Assembly (NCBI GenBank): GCA_944390025.1
Contig: CALXOK010000016.1
Span: forward strand, 1-40,169
Length of the DNA stretch: 40,169 nucleotides
Reading direction: 5' to 3'
Source of the DNA: an uncultured Spirochaetales bacterium
GTDB lineage: Bacteria > Spirochaetota > Spirochaetia > Sphaerochaetales > Sphaerochaetaceae
The position numbers were made by a program, and so were the translations under genes. The notes below the pieces were generated by a model. It ran no database searches and was not told the origin of the DNA. It saw only the letters and a list, made by a program, of their open reading frames with translations. This document shows positions 1 through 6,795 of this stretch, one piece after another. Every line of letters starts with the position of its first letter. The first letter of the stretch is position 1.

Positions 1-1
1 G

Positions 2-121
2 CTCTGGTTTTGGTTTTCCGCCGCTGTGTGGTTAAGCTTTCCCGACGTCGGAAGGTTTTTCAATCCCGACCCCAACACCGTTTCTGTATCAAACGTCAAT
101 TTGTCTGAGGAAGCTGTATGA
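2..121 (+). CDS. 3' end of an unidentified upstream gene (partial)
   Basis: Reading from base 2, an open frame of 39 codons runs to a TGA at 119-121. The peptide starts hydrophobic and aromatic (LWFWFSAAVWLSFPDVG) and ends in a soluble tail (NLSEEAV), which looks like the C-terminus of a membrane or exported protein. The stop overlaps the ATG of the next gene by four bases (ATGA), an arrangement typical of translationally coupled operon genes, and this is the main support for the frame being real. The family cannot be identified from this tail, and the start lies outside the window. Confidence 0.5.
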   Translation, partial: LWFWFSAAVWLSFPDVGRFFNPDPNTVSVSNVNLSEEAV

Positions 122-798
122 AAAGGAAGTTTTACACAGAACTGGCATATGCTTTGGGAATCATTGCCCTGGCACTGGGAACAGCGCTGATGGAAAGGGC
201 AGACTATGGCATGTCCATGGTTGTTGCACCGGCGTATCTTGTTTATCTGAAAGTGTCGCAATATATTCCATGGTTCACTTTCGGCATGGCAGAGTACTGT
301 CTGCAGGCGGTGCTTATCGTAGTCATCGCAATTGTGCTGCACAGCTTCAGGCTCAAGTATCTGTTCTCGTTCATCACTGCATTCATTTACGGCAATGTGC
401 TCGATCTCATGATTACGGCAGTTTCTATGTTTCCAGGAGAAGGCTATGTTGCAAGGACATTGTTCTATATCAGCGGACTGGTCGTATGCGCACTGGGAGT
501 GAGCCTTTTATTCAAGACATACATTCCACCTGAGGCATACGAGCTGTTTGTCAAGGAACTGTCCTTGAAATACAGTTTTGACATCAGCAAGACGAAGACC
601 GTCTATGACTGCTGCAGCTGTCTGGTCGCTGTCGCGATGTCTTTCATCTTCATCGGCTTCGGCCGCTTTGAAGGCGTCAAGCTCGGGACTGTCGTATGCG
701 CGCTTGTGAATGGCTGGATGATAGGGCAGATAGGACACTTTTTTGACAGACATTTCGACTTCACGGATGCTTTCAGCTATAGAGAGAGATTCAACTGA
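118..798 (+). CDS. YczE/YyaS/YitT-like (DUF6198) integral membrane protein
   Basis: A 226-residue protein with about six hydrophobic segments separated by short loops and no signal peptide beyond the first membrane segment. The opening (ALGIIALALGTALMERADYGMS) matches the pattern of the YczE/YyaS/YitT superfamily: a long first helix, then a polar 'G-M-S' turn leading into the next helices. Members are uncharacterised inner-membrane proteins, and no substrate can be inferred. The ATG overlaps the stop of the upstream partial gene (ATGA), with GAGG about 8 bases before it, so this start is well supported. The HAD phosphatase gene follows 5 bases after the stop, so the two are probably co-transcribed. 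Confidence 0.8.
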   Translation: MKRKFYTELAYALGIIALALGTALMERADYGMSMVVAPAYLVYLKVSQYIPWFTFGMAEYCLQAVLIVVIAIVLHSFRLKYLFSFITAFIYGNVLDLMITAVSMFPGEGYVARTLFYISGLVVCALGVSLLFKTYIPPEAYELFVKELSLKYSFDISKTKTVYDCCSCLVAVAMSFIFIGFGRFEGVKLGTVVCALVNGWMIGQIGHFFDRHFDFTDAFSYRERFN

Positions 799-803
799 GA
801 AAT

Positions 804-1583
804 ATGGAAAAGAAGATTGCTTTTTTCGACATAGACGGAACATTGCTCGGTATCGGGGAAAAGAAGCCTTCAGAAAAAACGATAGAGGCGCTTTCCCTGC
901 TGAAGGAGAGAGGCATGAAGCTCTGCATCGCGACAGGACGTGCTCCTCTTTCTCTTCCGGAATTTGCAAGAACATCCGGCTTTGAAGTTTTCATGACTTT
1001 CAACGGTTCATTTTGTTTTGATGAGAAGGAAACCGTCTTTTCCAATCCGCTGTCTCCTGAAGACATACGTCTGGTAACAAATAATGCAGGCCGTATCGGG
1101 AGGCCAGTGTCTGTCGCGACAAAGGACCGCTTTGCGGCAAACGGTGTCGATGATGACATGAGGGATTATTATGCAATTTCTAGAATGACTATAGAACCTT
1201 CTCCTGATTTCGATTCCATTATAGAAAACGAGGAAGTCTTCCAGATGATGATGGGTGCCCGCAAGGATGAATACGAAGACCTGATGAGTGGCGTCAGGCA
1301 TGCTGCAATCGCGGCATGGTGGGACCGGGCGGTGGACATCATCCCATCAGGTGGAGGCAAGGGAAAGGCCGTGGAAAAGATTCTTGAGTATTGCGGCTAT
1401 GACAGGGCCCAATCCATTGCCTTCGGAGACGGAGACAACGACATTGAGATGCTCAAGGCAGCCGGTTGCGGGGTTGCCATGGCAAATGCTTCTGATAAGC
1501 TGAAAGCTGTTGCAGATGAAGTATGCCCCTCAGTCTGTGAAGATGGAATCTATCATTACTGTCTGGAGCATGGACTCATCTGA
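804..1583 (+). CDS. Cof-type HAD-IIB family phosphatase
   Basis: A 259-residue soluble haloacid-dehalogenase-type hydrolase. Motif I is FFDIDGT at residues 7-13 with nucleophile Asp9 and acid/base Asp11. Motif II falls at ATGR (43-46). The conserved Lys of motif III lies in GGGKGKAVEKIL (about 183-193), and the Mg-binding motif IV is FGDGDNDIEML (207-217). The long insert between motifs II and III is the C2B cap that defines the Cof/IIB group. These enzymes usually remove phosphate from sugar phosphates, nucleotides or cofactors, and the exact substrate is unpredictable. The gene follows the YczE-like gene after 5 bases. It is convergent with the XRE regulator, with only 11 bases between the stops. 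Confidence 0.88.
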   Translation: MEKKIAFFDIDGTLLGIGEKKPSEKTIEALSLLKERGMKLCIATGRAPLSLPEFARTSGFEVFMTFNGSFCFDEKETVFSNPLSPEDIRLVTNNAGRIGRPVSVATKDRFAANGVDDDMRDYYAISRMTIEPSPDFDSIIENEEVFQMMMGARKDEYEDLMSGVRHAAIAAWWDRAVDIIPSGGGKGKAVEKILEYCGYDRAQSIAFGDGDNDIEMLKAAGCGVAMANASDKLKAVADEVCPSVCEDGIYHYCLEHGLI

Positions 1584-1594
1584 TGAGCCGGCAG

Positions 1595-1993
1595 TCAGTC
1601 TTTCCCCTTCACAAAGAGAGAGGTAGCAAGGCAGGCCAGTCCTCCGCCCAGAAGAGCACTCAGATCCTGCCATCCTGTCTGAGTCAGTGCTGACAGGACT
1701 GTGACAGCAACACCGCAGGCCAGTGCGATGGCACGTAGTATGAGAACAATGAGGTCCTTTTTGTTTTCCTCCTGATTCTGTTTTTCGTAAGAGGCGCCTT
1801 GCATCAGCTCATCAAGAGAAATGCTGAAGAGTGCGGCAATCTTCGGCAGCAGGGATATATCGGGGCAGGAGAGGTCTCTTTCCCATTTCGAGACAGCCTT
1901 GTCTGTTACATTCAGTTTTCCGGCAAGCTCTGCCTGAGTCATTCCGCTTTTCTTTCTGAGCTCTGCGATTCTTTTTCCGATTGTCTTTTCCAT
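1595..1993 (-). CDS. XRE-family regulator with C-terminal membrane anchor
   Basis: A 132-residue protein. Residues 5-60 form a Cro/CI-type helix-turn-helix (IGKRIAELRKKSGMTQAELA, then the recognition region KAVSKWERDLSCPD). Two hydrophobic segments follow (about 80-100 and 108-126) and the protein ends in a short basic tail. HTH proteins with C-terminal membrane helices are common in Firmicutes and spirochaetes, and the HTH would sit on the cytoplasmic face. It is transcribed divergently from the sodium:solute symporter gene across about 210 bp, so either gene could be its target. An inverted repeat lies just before its start codon. The ligand is unknown. Confidence 0.82.
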   Translation of the reverse strand: MEKTIGKRIAELRKKSGMTQAELAGKLNVTDKAVSKWERDLSCPDISLLPKIAALFSISLDELMQGASYEKQNQEENKKDLIVLILRAIALACGVAVTVLSALTQTGWQDLSALLGGGLACLATSLFVKGKD

Positions 1994-1998
1994 ATCTC

Positions 1999-2015
1999 AC
2001 AAATAATACATTTGT
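1999..2015. promoter_or_regulatory. inverted repeat upstream of the XRE gene
   Basis: ACAAAT-N5-ATTTGT, six-base perfect arms, begins 5 bases upstream of the XRE start codon (1991-1993, minus strand). Its size and position fit an autoregulatory operator for a Cro/CI-type repressor. The functional assignment is inference. Confidence 0.35.
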
Positions 2016-2035
2016 TCTTTCGGAAAATGAATGAA

Positions 2036-2063
2036 CCAGCAGTAGGTTTTCCTCGACTGCTGG
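2036..2063. promoter_or_regulatory. 8-bp inverted repeat in the XRE/symporter intergenic region
   Basis: CCAGCAGT (2036-2043) and ACTGCTGG (2056-2063) form perfect 8-bp arms around a 12-base loop, upstream of the candidate symporter promoter. It could be a protein-binding site or a hairpin. There is no T-run directly after the stem, so a terminator is less likely. Confidence 0.3.
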
Positions 2064-2114
2064 TGGAATCCTCCCTCTTTTTTGTGGATTTCCCCTGATT
2101 TCCTGTTGATTATT

Positions 2115-2143
2115 TTGAAATAGTTTTGCTGGCAAAGAATTAT
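2115..2143 (+). promoter_or_regulatory. candidate promoter of the sodium:solute symporter gene
   Basis: TTGAAA (2115-2120), a 17-base spacer, then AATTAT (2138-2143) in an AT-rich stretch about 65 bases before the symporter start. It is a moderate match to a sigma-70 promoter, called by eye. Confidence 0.35.
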
Positions 2144-2206
2144 TTTCTTCTGTAAATGAGGAATCTGTGTTTAACTGAAACAAACACACAAGAAAAAGGA
2201 GGCTAT

Positions 2207-3637
2207 ATGGTAAACACTGGTGCTTTACTTATAGTCGCAGTATATCTTGTCGGTATGCTGCTTGTAGGTTTCGTTGTCGGAAAACTCAAGATCAAGGACA
2301 GCGAGGACTACATGGTTGCAGGACGCAGAATGGGTATCTTCATGGTTGCATTCTCTCTGTCTGCGAACAACATCGGCGGTGGCTCGACAACAGGTCTTGC
2401 CCAGAAGGCTTTTGAAGACTGGGGTATGAGTGCAATCTGGTATGTTCTTGCAGCTTCACTCGCAATGATTCCTCTTGCTTATTTCGCTCCCAGAATCCGC
2501 AAGACGATGGCTGTCACAATCCCGGAGGTCGTCGAGAGAAGATTCGGAAAGGGCAGTGCGACTTTCTCTGCCGTTCTCAACATCCTTGCTCTCTTCTGTC
2601 TCACATCAAGCCAGGTTGCCGCGTCAGGCGGCGTCATCGCGACACTCACCGGCATTCCTCTTAATGTCTGTCTTTTCCTTGCAGGTCTTGTCATCATCAT
2701 CTACACAACCCTTGGCGGTATGATTGCAGACCAGATTTCAGACCTTATCCAGTTCGTCATCATCCTTGCCGGCCTTGCAATCGCGACTCCGTTTGTCATT
2801 CACGGATGCGGTGGCTGGCAAGCTGTCAGCGCGGCACTGCCTGGTGAGCAGCTTTCCTTCACGAAGATCGGATGGGTTGTAATCATCGGTTATATCTTCA
2901 ACTACTTCTGCACCTTCCTCTCTGGACCGGAAATGATCAGCCGCTTTGAGAGTGCAAAGGATGAGAAGACTGCGATGAGAGCATCTCTTCTTTCTGGTGT
3001 GCTCATGGCTGCGATGGCTGTATTCCCGACACTCCTCGGCCTTTGCGCACTTGCTGTGAAGGACCTCATCCCGGATCTCACCCCGGCAACAGCAATGATG
3101 AGTGTCACAGAGCACTTCGCTCCGACTATCATCACAGGTCTTGTATCTGCCGCAATCATCAGCGCGACAATGTCGAGTGCAGACTCGAACCTGCTTTGTA
3201 TGTCAACGATGTTCATGAATGATATCGTGAAGTCGAACTTCAAGATTCATCTGGATGACAAGAAAGTTATCTTCTTCACAAGACTTTCCAATGTCATATT
3301 CTGCGTCATCGCTATGTTCATCTCTTTCCTTGGAGTGAACATCATTATGATGAATACGTTCGCATTCGCAATCCGCTGCTCAGGCCCGTTTGCCGCATAT
3401 GGACTTGGTCTTGTCATGCCGAACGCGACTAAGAACGCAGGACGCATCTCAATCATCACAGGAACAATCGGAGTCATCTTCTGGCAGATTCTCTCGGGTG
3501 GAGACTTCTTCCTCGGAATTCTTCCGGTTGTCTTCGGCTGCGGTGTGGGTACGCTTACATTCCTTCTTGTCAATGCAATCGAGCACAAGATGGGTAAGCC
3601 TGCTGCTCCATCTGCATATGTCGCAATTGAAGAATGA
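2207..3637 (+). CDS. sodium:solute symporter (SSS/SLC5 family)
   Basis: A 476-residue transporter with about 13 hydrophobic helices. Family marks near the N-terminus are DSEDYMVAGRRMG followed by a helix rich in small residues (SLSANNIGGGSTTGLAQKAF), and later TIPEVVERRFG and LGGMIADQISDLIQF, all typical of Na+-coupled LeuT-fold symporters of the SSS family. An AAGGAGGC ribosome binding site sits 4 bases before ATG 2207. The same frame is open 17 codons further upstream, but that part has no ribosome binding site and reads as leader. The substrate could be a carboxylate, sugar, amino acid or vitamin. Proximity to the uxa operon hints at, but does not prove, hexuronate uptake. Confidence 0.85.
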   Translation: MVNTGALLIVAVYLVGMLLVGFVVGKLKIKDSEDYMVAGRRMGIFMVAFSLSANNIGGGSTTGLAQKAFEDWGMSAIWYVLAASLAMIPLAYFAPRIRKTMAVTIPEVVERRFGKGSATFSAVLNILALFCLTSSQVAASGGVIATLTGIPLNVCLFLAGLVIIIYTTLGGMIADQISDLIQFVIILAGLAIATPFVIHGCGGWQAVSAALPGEQLSFTKIGWVVIIGYIFNYFCTFLSGPEMISRFESAKDEKTAMRASLLSGVLMAAMAVFPTLLGLCALAVKDLIPDLTPATAMMSVTEHFAPTIITGLVSAAIISATMSSADSNLLCMSTMFMNDIVKSNFKIHLDDKKVIFFTRLSNVIFCVIAMFISFLGVNIIMMNTFAFAIRCSGPFAAYGLGLVMPNATKNAGRISIITGTIGVIFWQILSGGDFFLGILPVVFGCGVGTLTFLLVNAIEHKMGKPAAPSAYVAIEE

Positions 3638-3655
3638 TGTAATTAATCAGCTGAC

Positions 3656-3687
3656 AGAGAACCTCAGGTTTCAGCCTGAGGTTCTCT
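3656..3687. terminator. hairpin after the symporter gene (copy 1 of a duplicated hairpin)
   Basis: AGAGAACCTCAGG (3656-3668) and CCTGAGGTTCTCT (3675-3687) form a perfect 13-bp stem with a 6-base loop, 18 bases after the symporter stop. The stem is strong but the downstream bases are not a clean T-run. A nearly identical hairpin occurs at 4564-4592, on the other side of the DUF4160 cassette. Confidence 0.65.
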
Positions 3688-3770
3688 GCTGTGAATCGTT
3701 GACCAACAGGCCATCTCTCTTTCAGGCAGGCGATTGCTGTTCACGCAATGTTAGCGATATCCTTGATTAT

Positions 3771-3802
3771 TTGACTTACTGTTGTATATGTTATAACATA
3801 TA
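3771..3802 (+). promoter_or_regulatory. promoter with overlapping 18-bp palindrome before the DUF4160 cassette
   Basis: TTGACT (3771-3776) is a good -35. At the -10 position (TAACAT after 17 bases, or TATAAC after 15) lies a perfect 18-bp palindrome, TATATGTTATAACATATA (3785-3802). A dyad centred on the -10 suits a repressor operator, and the second gene of the cassette encodes an HTH protein that could bind it. This autoregulation is inferred. Confidence 0.5.
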
Positions 3803-3816
3803 AACAGGAGAAACAA

Positions 3817-4065
3817 ATGCCAACAATCTTCAGATGCCTGAATTTGCGGATTACGATGAATCCAAGGGGAAACGAACATAATCCTCCGCATGTTCATGCT
3901 TATTACAAAGAAGATCTCGCAATTATAGAAATCAAAACCGGCGAAATAACAAAAGGCTATATTCCGAATGATCAATATCTGATTGCCAAGAGGTTCATTG
4001 AAGAGAACCGGAATACTCTTCTTGCTTTGGGGGAGGAGGACCCACAGAACTTTGACCGTTTCTAG
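3817..4065 (+). CDS. DUF4160 family protein (first gene of a toxin-antitoxin-like pair)
   Basis: An 82-residue protein that fits DUF4160 along its length: an N-terminal MPTIFR strand, a strand with RITM, the signature HNPPHVHA (residues 21-28), then an acidic/hydrophobic middle and a helix (LIAKRFIEENRNTLLAL). DUF4160 proteins are small and of unknown activity, and often sit beside DUF2442 proteins in pairs proposed to act as toxin-antitoxin modules. Here the DUF2442-HTH gene follows after 11 bases. A GGAG-type site lies 7 bases before the ATG. The base composition is visibly more AT-rich than the flanking operons, which fits recent acquisition. Confidence 0.8.
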   Translation: MPTIFRCLNLRITMNPRGNEHNPPHVHAYYKEDLAIIEIKTGEITKGYIPNDQYLIAKRFIEENRNTLLALGEEDPQNFDRF

Positions 4066-4076
4066 GAGGTGTTGCT

Positions 4077-4544
4077 GTGAATCAGAGCATTATGGATATT
4101 AAGATGAAAGACAATCTGATTGTCGAGGCAGTATTCTTCACCGGCATTGTGAAAGATTTCGATGTCTCATTGCTATTTGAGAAGCATCCCGAGTACAAAA
4201 TTCTGAAACAAGATGCTGATTTGTGGGAAAAAGCCGAAATACTTCCTCAGGGGAGTGGTGTGTATTTCAATGACGATCTTGATTTGACTGTTGAGGAAAT
4301 ATGGAAATATGGAAAAACCATTGGCAAGGTTTCGGTTGAGCCGAAATATGAGATTGCATATGCAATTTCATCTGCAAGGGAAGAAAAAAAACTGAGTCAG
4401 AAACAGCTTTCCCAGCTTTCTGGTGTCACTCAGTGCGACATTTCCCGAATAGAAGGCGGGGTTGCAAACCCTACAATAGAAACATTGAGCAAAATATGTA
4501 AGGTTCTAGGACTTGAGCTTAGTGTCAGCAAGACAAGTGCTTGA
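4077..4544 (+). CDS. DUF2442 plus XRE helix-turn-helix protein (partner of DUF4160)
   Basis: A 155-residue two-domain protein. Residues 8-90 fit DUF2442 (VEAVFFTGIVKDFDVSLLF, then GVYFNDDLDLTVEEIWKYG). Residues 92-150 form a Cro/CI-type HTH (AISSAREEKKLSQKQLSQLS, CDISRIEGGVANPTIETLSKI). The GTG start at 4077 is chosen because GGAGGT (4065-4070) sits 6 bases ahead; the in-frame ATG five codons in lacks such a site. As in many toxin-antitoxin pairs, the DNA-binding partner could repress the shared promoter, where an 18-bp palindrome covers the -10. DUF2442 with DUF4160 is a recurrent pair; toxicity here is unproven. Confidence 0.82.
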   Translation: MNQSIMDIKMKDNLIVEAVFFTGIVKDFDVSLLFEKHPEYKILKQDADLWEKAEILPQGSGVYFNDDLDLTVEEIWKYGKTIGKVSVEPKYEIAYAISSAREEKKLSQKQLSQLSGVTQCDISRIEGGVANPTIETLSKICKVLGLELSVSKTSA

Positions 4545-4563
4545 AACAGCTTTCAGATAACAG

Positions 4564-4592
4564 AGAACCTCAGGTTTCCAGCCTGAGGTTCT
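4564..4592. terminator. hairpin after the DUF4160/DUF2442 cassette (copy 2)
   Basis: AGAACCTCAGG (4564-4574) and CCTGAGGTTCT (4582-4592) form an 11-bp stem with a 7-base loop, followed by a T-rich TCTTACTT. It lies 20 bases from the cassette stop and before the convergent iclR stop, so it can end rightward transcripts. Apart from a single-base insertion it repeats the 3654-3685 hairpin. Confidence 0.65.
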
Positions 4593-4612
4593 TCTTACTT
4601 CGTTTGATCTGT

Positions 4613-5389
4613 TCAGTCTTCCTCGTCAAATCCCATGATTGCGGAAAGCTGCCGGGTTGCATTCTGAATCTGGCTGACAATCTTCTCGAAGTCTGCCTGA
4701 TTGAACCTGAACAGAGGCCATGAGACTGACATCGCGGCAACAACCTGACCGGAATAGTCCCTTATCGGGCTGGCAATGCACATGATGTTGTCCTCATGCT
4801 CCTGGTCATCGATGGACCAGCCACGCTTTCTTATCAGCTCAAGCTGGGTTCTCAATGCATCCGGGTTGCTCACTGTCCTGCTTGTGTATGGCTTGAGAGA
4901 GTGGCTCATCAGATATGCTTCAAGTTCCTTTTCATCCATCTCTGAGAGGAAAATCTTGCCTATTGCAGTGCAGTACAGAGGGATTGTCTTTCCTATTCTG
5001 GAATACATCCTGAGTGTGTAGCTTGATTCTTCCTTGAGAACGTAGACGGCACGGTCTCCTTCAAGAATTCCCATATGAACCGTTTCTCCCAGACCTTCAC
5101 ACAGCTGCTTTGCAAAGGGGCGGGCCTTGGAAATCAGGTCGATATGGCTCAGCGTACGGGATCCGACACAGAAAAGCTTGAGCGTGAGGCTGTAATGGTC
5201 CGCATCATCGCGACAGACATAGCCAAGATTCGTCAGGCTTGTCAGGAAGCGGAGAAGGGTGGCCTTGGGCAGGCCGGTTTCCCTGGAAAGGTTTTCCAGG
5301 TTTATGCCGTCTGCCCTTGAGAGCACCTCAATAATCTTGACAGTGCGCTCGACGCCGCTCATGTTTGTCCGGTCTTCAGACGTTTTCAA
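4613..5389 (-). CDS. IclR-family transcriptional regulator of the uxa operon
   Basis: A 258-residue regulator. The N-terminal winged HTH spans about residues 10-72 (SGVERTVKIIEVLSRADG, then SRETGLPKATLLRFLTSLTNLGYV). The C-terminal effector domain (about 85-250) carries GETVHMGILEGDRAVYVLKEES and TAIGKIFLSEM, standard for IclR. It is the last gene of the leftward uxaB-uxaA-uxaC-iclR operon, 5 bases after uxaC, which suggests a KdgR-like repressor responding to a hexuronate-pathway intermediate such as 2-keto-3-deoxygluconate. The TTG start at 5389 has GAGGG about 9 bases upstream. An ATG nine codons later (5362) would leave the HTH intact but has no clear ribosome site. Confidence 0.85.
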   Translation of the reverse strand: MKTSEDRTNMSGVERTVKIIEVLSRADGINLENLSRETGLPKATLLRFLTSLTNLGYVCRDDADHYSLTLKLFCVGSRTLSHIDLISKARPFAKQLCEGLGETVHMGILEGDRAVYVLKEESSYTLRMYSRIGKTIPLYCTAIGKIFLSEMDEKELEAYLMSHSLKPYTSRTVSNPDALRTQLELIRKRGWSIDDQEHEDNIMCIASPIRDYSGQVVAAMSVSWPLFRFNQADFEKIVSQIQNATRQLSAIMGFDEED

Positions 5390-5394
5390 ACCGG

Positions 5395-6795
5395 TTAGCC
5401 CTCAAAGTAGTTCTTTGCATTGTTGAAGCAGATGTCTTCGACAATCTGTCCGACATGCTCGTCGTAGTAAATCTCGCCGTCTTCTGCCCATGTTCCGATG
5501 AGGTTGCACAGTATTCTCCTGAAGTATTCGTGTCTTGAGTATGACAGGAAGCTTCTTGAGTCTGTGAGCATACCGACAAAGCGTGAAAGGAGTCCGAGGT
5601 TTCCCAGAACCCTCATCTGCTCATTCATGCCGTCTTTGTGATCGCAGAACCACCATCCTGAACCAAGCTGCATCTTGCCCGGAATGCCGTCTCCCTGGTA
5701 GCAGCCCATGAGAGTTGCCAGAGAGTAGTAGTCTTTCGGGTTGAGTGAGTAGAAGATTGTCTTCGGAACACAGTTCTCCGCACTGAGGTGAGAGAAGAAC
5801 GTGGAGACATCCTGTGCAAGCTCGCCGTCGTAGGAAGCATCGTAACCTGTGTCAGGCCCGAGCTTCTTGAACATTGTGATGTTGTTGTCGCGGATTGAAG
5901 CAAAGTGAAGCTGCATCACGATATTAAGCCTCTTGTACTCCTTTGCGAGTGCGTACAGGACGTATGTGATGTATGCATCTGCCTCTTCGGCTGTAAGGAC
6001 TCCTCCGGAAAGCTTCTTGTCCAGGACCTTGTTGACTTCTGCTGTGCTCCAGAATGTATGCGGGCAGTAGACAAGTGCATGGTCTGTGGCCTTGCATCCG
6101 AGGGAGACGAAGAACTCGAGTCTCTTCACAAGGGCCTTGATGACATCGTCGACTGTGCTGATCTTCACTCCTGAGACAGAAGAAAGCTTCTCGATGTACT
6201 GGACGAAGTCGTCCTTCTCGATGTGGATGGCCTTGTCCGGGCGGTAAGAAGGAATGACCTTTGCCGGGCACTTGCCGTCAGCAAGAATCTTCTGGTGCAT
6301 TGCCAGGTCATCAGCAGGATCGTCTGTGGTTCCCACTGCATAGACCTTGAACTTCTTCATGATGCCGAAGACAGAGAGCTCAGGGTCAGATGCGAACTTC
6401 TCATTCGCCTCATCATAAATCTTTCTGGCGTTCTTCCTGTTGAGCACGTCATAGATGCCGAAGTAGCGCTGCAGCTCAAGGTGTGTCCAGTGGTAAAGCG
6501 GGTTGCCGATGAGGTTTTCCATCGTTCCAGCCCATGCCATGAACTTGTCAAATGGGTCAGCGTCTCCTGTGATGAGGTTCTCATCGACGCCGTTGGATCT
6601 CATTGCCCTCCACTTGTAGTGGTCACCGCCAAGCCAGGCTTCAGTGATTGTCGTGAATCTCTTGTCCTCAGCAATCTGGGAGGGGATAAGGTGACAGTGA
6701 TAGTCGAAAATCGGCATATCTTTTGCGTGATTGAAGAATAAATCCTTTGCTGTGTCATTCATCAGCAGGAAGTTCTCGTCCATGAATTTTCTCAT
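5395..6795 (-). CDS. uxaC: glucuronate/galacturonate isomerase (uronate isomerase)
   Basis: A 466-residue cytoplasmic enzyme of usual UxaC length. It converts D-glucuronate to D-fructuronate and D-galacturonate to D-tagaturonate, the first step of hexuronate catabolism. The N-terminal MRKFMDENFLLMN and the metal-binding DYHCHL (His33, His35) are typical of this amidohydrolase-superfamily family. Also visible are TEAWLGGDHYKWRAMRSNGV and, near the C-terminus, LTDSRSFLSYSRHEYFRR. The start overlaps the uxaA stop by four bases (ATGA), so translation is probably coupled. iclR follows after 5 bases. No missing residue or frame problem was noticed. Confidence 0.96.
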   Translation of the reverse strand: MRKFMDENFLLMNDTAKDLFFNHAKDMPIFDYHCHLIPSQIAEDKRFTTITEAWLGGDHYKWRAMRSNGVDENLITGDADPFDKFMAWAGTMENLIGNPLYHWTHLELQRYFGIYDVLNRKNARKIYDEANEKFASDPELSVFGIMKKFKVYAVGTTDDPADDLAMHQKILADGKCPAKVIPSYRPDKAIHIEKDDFVQYIEKLSSVSGVKISTVDDVIKALVKRLEFFVSLGCKATDHALVYCPHTFWSTAEVNKVLDKKLSGGVLTAEEADAYITYVLYALAKEYKRLNIVMQLHFASIRDNNITMFKKLGPDTGYDASYDGELAQDVSTFFSHLSAENCVPKTIFYSLNPKDYYSLATLMGCYQGDGIPGKMQLGSGWWFCDHKDGMNEQMRVLGNLGLLSRFVGMLTDSRSFLSYSRHEYFRRILCNLIGTWAEDGEIYYDEHVGQIVEDICFNNAKNYFEG

